From Ceratodon purpureus (taxonomy: Eukaryota; Streptophyta; Bryopsida; Pseudoditrichales; Ditrichaceae), in the NCBI GenBank assembly GCA_014871385.1, contig CM026426.1, positions 20,760,573 through 20,824,572 of the forward strand: DNA of 64,000 bases, read 5' to 3'. Shown piece by piece: positions 1 through 11,890 of the stretch. Positions within the stretch are counted from its first letter, which is position 1, and each line of letters begins with the position of its first letter. Under the pieces are notes generated by a model. It was not told where the DNA came from. It did not search any database and saw only the letters and a list, made by a program, of their open reading frames with translations. The translations under genes were made by a program, and so were the position numbers.

Positions 1-1371
1 AAGGAAATAAAGAAAGAAGAAGGGAATAAAGATTTTTTTTGGAGAAGAGCGGGAAAGATGAAAGGAATAAAGCGGTAAGAACGGAGTAAAGTTGTACTAT
101 TTAGAAAAAATTGTATATCATAGCTGATTTAATTATTTCAAATGGTTTGCTTTTAAAAATTTTAGGTGGGGAGTACGATGTCATCATTGACACTATTGTT
201 TTTCCTCCAAGGTTATTATTTGCAGAAATATCCTATTTATTCCCCACTCTAATTACGACATTTTTTAAAAATAATAACTATTATTTAAAAAAAGTTTATT
301 TGCAAGTTTATAAGCTAATTAGTTTAATTTGACATAATTTATAAACTAATTAGTTCAATTTTATTCTATATTGATTTGTATATAAAAAACACAAATACAA
401 AATGCCAATTTCAGTGAGGAAAGCAAATTTTATTCAAATCCTGATATTAATTGTAATGATTTCTTCAATTACCATTCAGGTATTACTTTAATTTATAATA
501 CTTAATGGGCAGTTTATTTTACTTCGCAAATGTATTTAAGTTTGTATTACCAAAACTCAGATTCTATTATATTTGACATAATCTCTTGATATTTTATTAT
601 TTTTGAATCTTGATTCACTCAGTCTGAAAGTAAAAAAAAAAAGGATAAGAATAAAACATCAGAGCTTTGCAGATTTTTATAAACAATCACTTTCCTGAGC
701 TAATGCATCACAACCAAAATCCAGAATTAACAACGCCAACCAACACCATACTTGCATGTACGCAGGGTGTGATTGCATATTACTCGTAATGCAGAGGTGA
801 GTCATGCTGCGTTATAACTTCGTCCTAACCTCGAGATTCACAAGTACGACATCGAGACATTTCCAATGACAAATACATATTCCTGCTGTCACTGCTTCAG
901 CAAACCAAGTAGGTGGATGCATACTTCTGGTGGTTCATCAATGGTGCCGAATCTCACCCAAGTATCCACCACTTCAATCCACCCAAGCATGACTATCCAC
1001 AACAGAGTAGCCCAAAGAAAAGAAGGACGTTGAGAACCTCATAATTATATTCAAAAACGTAATATTCGCACAGAAATTGGCAGCCTCGAAAACAAACATC
1101 ACAACATACAACTACATAGTCTTTTCACACTACACCGCACAGTATCTCTCTTGAGCGGTAATCACGAGGCGGATATAAACAAACCATCTGCTGTAGCGTG
1201 CCTAAACCCGGTACAAAATTCTAACTGCATACGGTCTATGCCGAGACTAAAACACAACACGTACATTGCTGCAGCATCAGCGGGGCACCATCTTCACTCT
1301 CCCGTTTGCTGGCAAAACAGCTCCGATCTGGGTACTTCCTTCTAGTCGCCGGTTAATCTGAAACAACACCG
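1..1371. other. No gene recognised; AT-rich flank
   Basis: I see no convincing coding region here. The first 700 bases are AT-rich with several A and T tracts. The remainder, up to the stop codon of the minus-strand remnant that follows, is of mixed composition. The short open frames present have no recognisable motifs. Confidence 0.5.
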
Positions 1372-2649
1372 TCACCAGATGGTCAAGACAAAGCTCTGAC
1401 CACTTTCTTTTTGAAAATAGTACACCCCAATTCTGAGCAAACTAATCCGAATTTCAAGCCTACGCACCTTCCTGTCACGTTGACCTGCATGCTCAACAAC
1501 AAGGTCGTAAGAATCCGGAATGTTGTCCCGCGACAGCACAATCGCGATCTCCTCCCGTATGTGCGCCACTGGCCACGACTTACCCACCTCAAATACTGGT
1601 AACACCTCGTCGCCCAACGTCACAATGCATCTCACCATGTCTGGTATGACCACCTGATCCATCGCCACCCAGTTCTGAGCTCCCTCACACCGAAACCTCA
1701 CATAGCAGAAGGTCATGTATAACGTCTGGCGAGCAACATGGAAACGGAACCTGATGCTTCCACGGCTGACTACGGTCTTCACGATGTCACGCCCAACCTG
1801 CCACTTCTCGTCCCATCCGACGTCCATCAAGCTGGCTAGGAGCCTCTCCGAAGGCTCGTTGAAAATGTACATCGCACGAGTGCGGCGGATATCATCAGCT
1901 ACCCCGAACAAATCTGCCATTACATGAATGGGCATAAACCACTGGACTCGTGCTACCTTGCTGCCTGTCCCGCCCTTCATTGCTGCAGCAATATCCATCG
2001 CCAGCTTGAGACGAAAGGCTTCTGATGTATGCATATCCGGGACAGGCCATGCGACATCTGTGAGATCGGGGAGGGGGAGAGGTTCCAGACTCCCATACAA
2101 CTCCTCCCCAGATCGTGGAACATAAACGGCCTTCAAAAAGAAGGTCCCGTTCTCAAGCAATTGCTTGTGGCTGCGTCCATTGCGACCAGCCTCTCCAACC
2201 TCGTGGTGCACAACTAAAATCACATCCAGGATCGAAGATGGCGGCACCCAATTGTCCCAATAGGAGGCGTACAACAAGTTGCATGCACGTGGCTCAGAGG
2301 CAGATGCAAGAGGGTCCAGATGAAGCTGTCGGCGTTGATACGCATGGCGCACTTGGATAGCATCGAGCTTGATCACGTGCCTCCCACGCCGCATCGAAGA
2401 AGTCCACTTGAACCCTAAGACCTCGGCTTTCCATGCACCCGCAAATGACTCATCCCCATGAGTGCGTGCATCACGAGCCTAGGGTCCTCGATTAGCTGCC
2501 TTCAACGCTACCCATGACCCAACCTCGACACGCATCGGAATCCATCGACCATGACCATCCTGGGAGTTGAACAAAACCACGCTCTGAACTTCTGCAGCAG
2601 GTTGAACCAGCTCGACATCGATCACTTGATCCATAACTACGCTCAGCAT
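1372..2649 (-). pseudogene. Unrecognised long ORF with one in-frame TAG
   Basis: On the minus strand one reading frame runs from an ATG at 2649 (a second ATG lies at 2634) to a stop at 1372, about 426 codons, broken only by a TAG at 2479-2481. The part after the TAG is 340 codons from the next ATG at 2394. The frame before the TAG (DQVIDVELVQPAAEV...) and after it both look like protein, and base composition is richer in GC than the flanks. I recognise no domain. The C-terminal part (VFEVGKSWPVAHIREEI) could be a small ubiquitin-like or other globular fold, but that is a guess. A TATAAAAG lies immediately before the first ATG, too close to serve as its TATA box, so initiation may be at 2634 or 2394. 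It is either a recently inactivated gene or one with an unseen intron around the TAG. Confidence 0.5.
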
Positions 2650-2659
2650 CCTTTTATAC

Positions 2660-3349
2660 GCTCTCCAAAATTGTCACTCCGCAGCCTTGGAAAGGAACAG
2701 TTCACTGTAGAGTATACTTGCTTCACTGCACTACCTGGCTCAAACAAGGAGAAGAACTCAACAACTTGCGGCAGCACTCACTAACGGTGACATGATCTGA
2801 ACAAACTACTTTGCGGCTACACAGTGTACCAATGGCAGCATCTGAAGGCAAAAGTTCGCTCCCGCAACTTACTCACTGAAATTCACATGAATACTATAAA
2901 CTGCCTCATTCAGTTGAACTATTGCTTGTCCCGCTGAGCACTGAAAATCGGATATTGCCGAGTCACATTGAGAATACTGTAGAGTCAGCGTGCCTCCCGC
3001 CAAGATTGTCCCCGTCGATGCTGAATGTGCTCCACGGTCAAGCATTAATATATTCGTGGTTTAGTTAAAAAATGAATTCTCAATTGCACTCCCGGTTGTG
3101 CAATGTCCCAATCACGTACTCCCATAGCCATATTTTTGATTACTTATATTTTGATTGACTCAGGCTCCCTACACTCAGCATTTGTCGCTTGTCCACGTTA
3201 AACCAAGGCATACTCCAATTCCACTGGTCGCCACCCTTACACAATCCACCCGATACTCGACATGGCACCATGACTGATGACGCACCTTGGTTGCCGGTAC
3301 TGTCCTACACCTCGACCCGGACCTGCGCGGCAGGGGCCTTCCACAGACC
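2660..3349. other. Intergenic stretch, nothing recognised
   Basis: I see no coding signal, RNA gene or clear repeat between the two minus-strand genes. A short plus-strand open frame at 3189-3452 overlaps the 3' end of the next gene and looks like its shadow. Confidence 0.4.
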
Positions 3350-5801
3350 TCAAACTTGTTCTAATGTACCTGTTTTCTGTTTCATCTTCTTTGCCTTGCC
3401 CTTAGCAATCATCTCTGCCTTGCGCTTAGCAATCATCTCGTCATTGTCGTAGTTGTTCAAGTCGTCATCTTCATCTTCATCCTCTGTCTTGATGTAAGCT
3501 TTCTTTTTTTCCTCTGCCTTTGTCTCCATCACCTGGTTCTTGATAGAAGTGACCTGATTCTTGATGTAAGTGAGTTGGTTCTTCTTATTCCTTGGAGGGT
3601 GCATCATCCCAGTTGCATTTGCAACGGCCACAAATTGCCTCAAAGCTATGGAATTCCAAGTTCCATCCCATCCTTCAGAAACCATCCCCGAAACTTTGTC
3701 AAAATCAGGTACTTCATACTTTGTTGTCTCTTGAAATTTGGCCAGATCCTTCAGCCAATGTCGTAGGCATGGCAGGTTGACAGATGCATCTTTCATGAAT
3801 TGAAACTCTCCACCTCTCCTTGCTGCTGAATCTCTCCAGACTGGAAGCTCTGGTTTCTCGCAGTCTCCATTGAAGACCAATTCGGGTTCCTCTAGGGAGG
3901 TTGAACCGTCCTCAATCTTCATCTTCCCCTTCTTGATGATTGGATCCTGTTCCATACCTGTAACATGTAGGGAAAAAAATTCAAAAAAAATATTAGAAAA
4001 CACATCTAGTACCTATCCAGTACACATCCAGATTGAGACTAATTGGTATCCATGTACACGATATTAATTCAAAAACTATACATAATTCGACATATTGAGA
4101 CTTAATATCAATGGAATCTGAACTTCAGAAAATGACCAATCAGAGCTGACAAAGAAGACCAATGAGGACTATCATTCAATAGTTGATTCAAAGAGGTAAT
4201 GCTACCTTCGCCTTGACTTGAGGGTCCTTTGCCCTGCCTTTCTTGAGCCTCTCCAATCTCTTCTCGATCTGCAAACTTCAAACATCGTGCCTTTGAGGAT
4301 CAAAATACTCACAGCAAGCTTAAAATAGAACTCACAGCAGTCATCACATGCCATAAGCTACATTGAAGCCTACTGCTAGTCGACATTGATAATATTGAAG
4401 AAAGCTAAAGAGGCACACGACAAACAAATTCAAAATAATGCATTAAATTTGAACTTTAGCGAAAGTTTTGTGAAAGAATTTTGACATTTTTCACAGCTAA
4501 AATATCATAGTTCGCATGTCTATCTGCACATCACATTACCAATTTTGCCATTACTACAGAGGCCAAAGCCAACAGCATGCTGACTCTTGATTGCCCGACT
4601 GTAGAATCCTCATGTATTCTCACAGTGAAATAACACACTTCAGGAAAGACAACAATAATAGAACATCTAGATATTATTTCTCGAGCTACGAAAACTAGTA
4701 AAACTACACAAGGATCTGGATCCAAATTGATATCTGCAGTGTTTAAACCTTTGTTCTAGAAGTTCTCAATGTCCATCGACACTGAAATCTTCCAATTTCG
4801 TATCCTCGGAAATTGTGGCGAAATGGAACACATGATGCAACGATGAAAAATAAACCAAACATGAAGCGAAAGTCGCTAAGAGAAACGTGAATCCATAGAA
4901 ATATAAATCATGGACGTCCTCTTCAAATAAACTCAATCGTAGCACATAGTACAAATAAAACTCACACAACTTAGCTTCCCCGCCTAGACCTCGTACTTAG
5001 TAAACAAGTCCAGTGCACCACAACCGACAGCTTTACCAATGCAGCCAACAAAACCAGTGCTAGCAACTTCCTCCCTCATTCCCTGTCCCTAACATACTCA
5101 TCAAAACCTCTCCCAAAACCATCAACTAACAATAATTCAACTCCCCCAAAAACACAGAAACTAATGAAACACAATTCCATACAAAAACGAAAACACACAC
5201 GCTTTCAAAACCCACCTAAAAACCACACCAAAAAACTCCCCAACACAATGATTCAAGCCCCTCCGATCCAAACTCCAGAACCAAACCTCTACCTTCCAAA
5301 AACCCAATCCTCTCATCCTACATCCCAAAATTCAACTCAAACACAGAAACGGAGAACCTCTAACACAGAACATCCATAAAAATTCTAACGCAGCGACTAC
5401 AACGCAGGCAATGCGACACCAAACTCTCACCACCATCACAAAACCACCACCCAACGCAAAAAACTGAAAAAAGCGATGCACACACAATCCAACACCAACC
5501 AGCAAACTCAAAACTCACCTGCTACGGAACTCGCGTTGTTGGCGATGCCGGTCCAAAGCTTCAAGTTTTGTCGACACCAAATGAACTGCGTATGATTCTA
5601 AAGCTCTTCTCCTTCCCTCCTTGTTCTGTACGCTTCTTCTTGCTTCCTCCTGTTTCCCACTACATCATCTCCTTCAACACGTTGCGCATTCATGATCGAG
5701 TTTGTTAGTAAAGTGTCACAAATCTCATGAACTCTTGTGGAAGTGACGGACCACGTTTCGTATTTCGTGTGGACAGGGAGACGGGCTGCCACTGGTAGCA
5801 A
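3350..5801 (-). CDS. Putative spliced gene, unknown basic/acidic protein
   Basis: Three likely exons read on the minus strand. The last runs from an acceptor near 3956 to a stop at 3350 and encodes about 195 residues with a tryptophan-containing globular part (DKVSGMVSEGWDGTW) followed by a lysine-rich stretch, an acidic run (TEDEDEDDDLNNYDND) and KRKAEMIAKGKAKKMK, which looks like a nuclear localisation signal. A 63-nt exon at 4206-4268 (IEKRLERLKKGRAKDP) has a good acceptor and donor and joins in phase to a GATCC-starting acceptor. A 5' exon ends with a consensus donor near 5519. The 5090-5510 stretch between is nearly free of G on the plus strand, so T/G-rich on the transcribed strand, as expected for a plant intron. 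The start codon is not settled: the 5' exon does not join in frame, so translation may begin at the ATG at 3954. I do not recognise the family. Confidence 0.4.
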
Positions 5802-7691
5802 AAATGAAACTCAGTTTGAAATTACCGGAATAGCCGGTGGAATTACTTGTTGCGCCGGTCACCATCCTTGACAACGACAGTTATGTTCACAGCTTTCCAA
5901 CATCCCGTTCGCGTGCCCGTGAGCCTGGCAGCCAAAACCCCTCACTACCCCTAAACGCACTCTTATATACTCCATCTTTACATGTGAATCCTAAAATCTA
6001 TGATATTGGACATGGTGTTGGTTTAGGGTATGATGACGGTTTGGGGTTTGCAGCGCTGGAGAGGTTTCGCGTGCTGGGGAGGGAGGTTGGACCTAAACTT
6101 GTCGAGGGACCTGAAACCAGTGTTGTGTACTACCTTTGTAGATTTATATTTCCTAGATCTAGTATTTTGGAGATTTGGGCGAGCAGGTGCCGGTTCTGGT
6201 CTTTACCGTTCGTGGAGACAGGGTTGCAGGTCCGTCAGTTGCTCTACAACGGTGAATGAGCTGGATTTTGCAAGGGCGGGTTCCAGCTTCTATTCCATCA
6301 TTCATTGAAATATTTAGTTAATTCAAGCCAATTGAAAAATGGTTAGATTTATTTTTCCCCAAAAAAATCTAAAAATCCTCTAATTGAGACGCACACATAA
6401 GTTAGCTACTCAATGGGCCAACACATGCAGCGCACTTGGGATCATTCCTGATACCCGGGTTTGGCCAACCACCTACCGGTTCATGAACAATAAGCTGAAG
6501 TTGCTACCCACGATCCCACGATCATGCGTATGCATTCTCCAGCACTTTTTGTCATCTTTGGTTATTTTTCGTCGTTACTTTTCGTTGGTTCGCTGCTTTT
6601 CGTTGGTAGTAACTGGGATAATGCGCACCGTTGATTCGAGTTGAACGGTGAGGATTGTGTCTCCTAGGGTTTTCTCGAGGTTTTCTCGAAGTTTCTTGGG
6701 ATAACTCATTTCAATGTTTTCTTGTGCATTGATGTCGCTGCGGGTTCATTGATTCACTGCTGGTTCATTGATTGCTGTCGGTGTATTGATTGCCGTCCGT
6801 GTATAGATTGCCCTGCGATTGTATTTTTGGAGCATCGATTGGGCTGCGGGTGCACCTATTTCGCTGTGGTTGCTCCGCATTTGCTGAGCTGGTTTCTTTC
6901 AAGTCGGCACACCTTTGGATCGAGGTTTGCGGAGAAATCTCAAGCATCTGCAACAGCTTTGTGAAGGAGTGTATTAAGTACGCATTTGGCTATTGATGCA
7001 AGTTTTTTGTATTTCTTTGTTGATCGTATTGATGACCTAGGTTTTTGGAGTTTTTAGGATCTTTAGTGTTGTTGCTGTTGCTAGCGGGAGAGTATAGTGG
7101 AACGCGCGGTTGAGTGTTTGTGGCATTGGTTTCTGATGATTCGGGAACGTGTGCCTGGTTGCAGGGATGCTATGGTGATTTTAGCTGCGCTGGCTATGGG
7201 CGACATTAAGCCTGCGTTCTTGGTAAGGAGAGGATATGGCGCTCGTTTTTTTTATTCTTCTGAATTGTTGTCTCTTGTCGTGGAGGATAATGTCGTTGAT
7301 CCTATTCTTATGTATCGGGAGGCTCACTGCCGTGCTTGATGTTTAATCGTCGTGACGTTGTTGGCCATTGCTCTGGGAATCTGCTGATTATTTTGTCACC
7401 GTCTTTTTCAGGTCTAACTCCTACTCTTAGCCTCTTACGTATCAGCGGTCATCTGGTGAGCGGAGTTCGCAGTTGATTGAGTAAGCATGTGCAACATACC
7501 TCGAAGTACATTGCTGAGGGAGTGGATTCGCGGATTATGGCCTCGGTTTCTTTAGCAATCACAACAATCGTTATATGGTGAGGTTCTATTTGTTCTAACT
7601 CTTTGATTTCAATTGCCTTGATAGGATTTTGCTTTCATTAGATCTGTTGCTTGTTTTGTTTATCTAAACTACACGTTGTTTTTTATTTGTC
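5802..7691. other. No gene assigned
   Basis: Several short open frames occur (for example 5837-6259 plus) but none carries a motif or coherent splice signals. A TATATA motif near 5967 could belong to a divergent promoter shared with the minus-strand gene to the left. Around 6740-6830 there is an imperfect short repeat built on GTTCATTGATT / TGATTGC. Confidence 0.35.
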
Positions 7692-7736
7692 GTCTACAGT
7701 ACATGCATGCTACAGTCGCATGCATGTACTGTAGAC
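7692..7736. repeat. Perfect 18-bp inverted repeat with RY cores
   Basis: GTCTACAGTACATGCATG at 7692-7709 is repeated exactly as its reverse complement at 7719-7736, with a 9-base spacer that itself contains CTACAG. Each arm ends in CATGCATG, the RY/Sph element recognised by plant B3 proteins of the LEC2/ABI3/FUS3 class. It lies 428 bases upstream of the recombinase start codon and could be a regulatory site, a hairpin in RNA, or the remains of a transposon end. Confidence 0.8.
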
Positions 7737-8163
7737 CTTTTTTTGCCATGTTGGAATATGTTCTTAGAATAATATTTTCTATTCTAATATGTCTTATGTT
7801 TTGACTGCAGGATTGCATGTGTTCTGGAATGCAGCACTGTGGGAATAGCGCACGATTGGGGGTGTAGCGATTTTGATTGGTTTTCTTGATTGTTTTTTTT
7901 AGTTTTGAGAGTCGGTTCATTTAGTTTTACTTGTGCGTTTTGCAGCTTTTACTCAATTTTTCAACACCCTTGTGTTTCCACAATGTGTTGAGACTTTGAG
8001 TTTAAGCTGCAAATGTCACAGAATTTTAACCTGCCTTCAATTTGTGAAGTGCTTTTTGATATCAACGACGTTGAATTTTTTTTTCAAGTTCTTGCAGTCA
8101 TTTTTTTTGCAAACAGGGGTCTGGTTTTTGATTTCTGATTCTTTGGTTTCTTGCTTTCCCACC

Positions 8164-11100
8164 ATGGGAGAAGTGAGAGTGTCAAGTCGTGTCAAGAAGG
8201 GGAAAAGGGGGAGAGTTCAAACTGTCAGGGTTACTGCCGATGAGCCTACGACGGTTCCTACACCTGTAGTTTGCCACAGTAGCCCTGGTCCTTCCCCTGT
8301 GTCGAAGCAACAAGGCAAGGGACGTAGGAAGTCTCGTGCGTCCAGAAATCTTGATAGTAGTCTTCCTGTTGTGCCGTTATTGGTGGATCGAGTGGTCGAT
8401 CCAGTGGTCGAGACAGTGGTCGAGACAGTGGCTTTGCGTGATATGCCTATTGCTTCCCATATCTAGAGGGTTTTGGGGTTTGAAACACCGAAAGAGAGTA
8501 TTAAAAATTCCTCCCATGATACATTCTGTGGATTTGATCCAGAGTTAGCTTTTGAAGCTGACGACTCTTTATCGTTTGATTTTCTTCTCGATACTTCCTC
8601 TGTTGCTCCAGAACCTGGATGCTCGCTTGTCCCTCGTACTGATTCTGCTGAGTTTGATCAGTCTGTTCAGTTTGTTGAAACTGTAGAAGTTTCACCTTCA
8701 CCTTCTGTAGCTGCAGCAGCTGCAGCGTCTACGGACTTTGCTGCAGCTTCGGTAGACCTGACTCAAGCTTCCGTAGACTTGGTAGACTTGTCTCTAGGTT
8801 CTGTAGATGTTGCAATAGTTCCAGCTTTTGGAAATCTGGATTCTGCTAACAATGTGACTACTGCTACAAACGTTGTTGCTTCTACTAAGCCTAAGAAGCG
8901 CTGTCAATTCCTTCCGTTGAATCCACTGATATTTGAGAATGTGTGCAATATGGATGAGTCAAAGAGTCTCAAGAATGAGACATGGGCCCAAAACCGGTTC
9001 AATTCTTGGCGTGAGTCAGTCGGTTTGGACACTTCGATCAGCATTGTTAACCTTCCTTTGGAAGAGTTTGCTGATTTGTTAACACGTTTCTTCCTATGTC
9101 TTTGTAAAGACAATGGGGAAAGATATCCCTCTGGCTCAATTGGTAACATGTATGACAGTTTTCACCGCACCAGGCCAAGCAAATGAAGCTTGAGAAAAAA
9201 AAAGAACCGCTAATAAGGATCTCAGAGCATCATTTATTTTTGCAAACTAATGCAGCAGTTGTGAAGGCGATGGAACTTTCACGGGACGCTGGGGTTAACA
9301 AACCTCGATGTAAGCCGAAGTGTTTGAGTTTTGAGGATGAGGCTAAAATCCTGAGTCACCCTTCGCATCAGTTAACTCACCCTAAAGGTGTTACGAAGAG
9401 AATGCTTTACTATTGCATGTCCAAGTTTGTTATTCGTGGAGGAAAAGAGGCCTACAACCTTAAATACAAGGATTTCATACGTGGTGTTAACTCTGCTGGG
9501 GCTGAGTATGTACACTAAGTTTCTTGCTTGACTACTATAGTTTGATTATTTGTTGTTTGATTATAGTTTGTTAGGAGTTTGAACTTTGTTGCTGCAGTTT
9601 GTAACTTATTAGTTTTATTTTAATGGATTAGCTGCACTTGCTTCAGTTTATTTAGTAATATTTTCTGTAGTTTGTTTACTGTAGTGTAGGTTATTAAAAT
9701 TTTAAAACCTTTTTTGATAAGATCAGTTGTTTGTTGTAACAGGTACGTTGAGAGACTGTCGAAGAATAACAAGATGCGACTTGGTCGTTGCCAAGAAGAA
9801 CACTTTCGTCCCACTGTGACTTGCTACACTGAAGATGTGGTGAATACCTGGCGTACATACGATGAGCATTTGGGCCCTGACCAAAAGGATGGCGCTTTAT
9901 TTCTGGTTGCCATTCCAGATTCTAGTTCAAAGATCTGGTATAAAAACTCTCGCGTTGGCATTCATACAATTAGTTCCTGGTTGGGTACTATGGCTGGTGA
10001 AGCCAACATTCAAGGAAAGATTATTAACAAGTCAGGCAAGAGGACGGCTATTACTCGAATGTCGATTGCTAACGTTCCTAGAAACGTGATGTGTGAGATT
10101 AGTGGTCATAAGAATCCAGCTTCACTAGATCGTTATGACGATACTTTGGAGGTGTCTCGAGAGGCAGCGATGCGATCTTTGGATGCTCCTCCTGTGGAAG
10201 GTGCAGTGCAACAGTATTCGTCTCTCAAGGCACAGGTTACGAAGGATTACATTGAGCATCAAGCAGTCAATCTTCCAGCAACGTTGAAGTTACCAACACT
10301 TGAGCCATTTCATGATTTAAGTGTTGTTCCCTATTTTGCGAGCAGTCCAGATTCTATCCCTGCAGCACCATCTTGGTCCTCTGATCCAATTCAATCACAA
10401 GTGTCACCTACAAATGCTTCAACATCACAAGTGCCCTTTCCAGGTAACTGAATCTTTGTTCTATGTTTGATTAGCTCTATTCTATTTATGTATTAGTTTG
10501 ATTTAATTGCATGCTACAGTGGCTTATTATTTTTTAACATGTTTACATGGTTGCAGGATTCAATGATGGAATGATGAATGGTGTACCAGCGTCTATTAAC
10601 AGTGGACCAACGTCGATGAATAGCCGACCATCTACACAAGGTGTGTTGTTCTTTGTTTTATTTTTGTTTCATGAATGCATGAGTGTAGTCAACTTGATTG
10701 TATATTGTTTGTGAAATTTGTTGTTTGTAATTGAATGCACTGTCAAATTCAATACGTTAACTTGTGTTGTTTTTTGTGGTGTTGCAGGATTCAATAGGAA
10801 TATTGCAGGTGATATACATGGGCCTATTAGTATGGAAGAAATGTGCGTTGGTGCTTCTCGTATTCATTGCCCTGGACGCAGTTCTTCTCACTCCCAAGAC
10901 ACCGGCAAGTTTGTAGGTGCTACAAATTGCACTCGACCTAGTTCTTCTCGCTGCCATGACACTGGCAAGTTTGTGGGTGCTAAAAATCCTTATGGGAATC
11001 AAGGGAAGCACGGCCAAGTTTTCAAATGTGTTCCACCGCAGTATGCAAAGACTTCAAGGCAGATGTTAAGAGAAGCTAATTTCTCTACTGGTTGTACTTA

Positions 11101-11533
11101 TGGTGTGGATGTTAGATCTGAAAATCCTGTTGAGCGAGGTCATGTCGTGACGCAAGAGCCTAGTGATGTATCTGGATTTTCGGATCCTGAACTTAATGAC
11201 ATAATGCGTATGTTTGAAAAGAAACAAGAGGCGTTGAGGAGGTTGGCTACCAGAAAGGATGTAAAAGGTGGTCAGGTGCGGGAGGGAGTAGTTGCAGGAG
11301 AATTCAAGGAATCTGTAGCTGCATCGACGGCAGTTGAAGGAGGACCAAGGAGAGCTACATCGACTATGGCAGAATTTGAAGATGCTAATCAAGCTGTAGG
11401 TGTACGGCAGACACATCAGCTGCAGCCACAGTCCACTGCTCCATTTTCACATTTAACGAATGTAAACATGGTGTTTGGAAGTGATGCCCAGATGGAGGCA
11501 GTTCTAAACAAAATGTTTGGAGCTAATAAATAG
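8164..11533 (+). pseudogene. Crypton-type (DUF3504) tyrosine recombinase gene, interrupted
   Basis: A spliced gene whose product matches the DUF3504/Crypton tyrosine recombinase family (relatives: ZMYM, QRICH1). Start chosen at ATG 8164 (ACCATGG context). Exon 1 encodes a basic and low-complexity N-terminus, then a core-binding region (W...FADLLTRFF...DNGERYPSGSIGNMY). Exon 2 (9183-~9515) has the box I arginine in VIRGGKEAYNLKYKDF. Exon 3 (9743-10443) has ERLSKNNK, the box II region NKSGKRT, SGHKN, and the putative nucleophile in LDRYDD. Exons 4 (10557-10640) and 5 (10788-11533) are flanked by clean phase-1 introns and encode a C-terminal tail with a duplicated DTGKFVGA motif. Defects: an in-frame TAG at 8464-8466, a reading-frame change near 9182, and no simple in-phase junction between exons 2 and 3. 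It may be a decayed transposon gene or a domesticated copy. I did not find terminal repeats. Recombinase assignment is fairly sure; activity is doubtful. Confidence 0.72.
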
Positions 11534-11553
11534 TAGTGTGAGCATTTGCTTTT

Positions 11554-11646
11554 CTCCCTCATTGTACTACTTAGAGACAAAGAATACAACGATGAGGGAG
11601 TTTTTATGCATAGCCATTTACAGTGTACTCAGAGTATTTGAATAAA
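11554..11646 (+). terminator. 3' end signals of the recombinase gene
   Basis: Downstream of the stop codon lies an imperfect inverted repeat (TCCCTCATTGTA at about 11556, its complement with a 3-base insertion ending at about 11600), followed by AATAAA at 11641-11646, a canonical polyadenylation hexamer 108 bases after the stop. The inference that this is the real poly(A) site rests on the hexamer alone. Confidence 0.45.
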
Positions 11647-11734
11647 AGTGTGCTACTTTGAAAAAAAATACTTTTACTGCGTACAGTGTTTGTTTTCTTG
11701 AATTCAATTTTGAATTTTGAATTTGAATTTGCGG

Positions 11735-11890
11735 ATAAAGTGCTTGGTTATGGCCGGGTTTTCCGGGGTTATGAGCTGGTTATGGAGGGTTATGAACTAG
11801 TTATGGTGGGTTATGAGCATAAAGTGCTTGGTTACGAACTTGGACTACTTGGTTATGAGGAAGAAAGTGCGGGTTTTCCGGGGTTCTTGG
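11735..11890 (+). repeat. Short imperfect tandem repeat on GGTTATGA
   Basis: GGTTATGA/GGTTATGG units recur about every 18-25 bases, flanked on both sides by GGGTTTTCCGGGGTT. It is low-complexity sequence; the open frame across it is a product of the repeat. Confidence 0.5.

Noticed and set aside
5837-6259. 140-codon plus-strand ORF next to the first exon of the minus-strand gene
   Set aside because: No motif, no splice support and no homology that I can recognise; likely chance.
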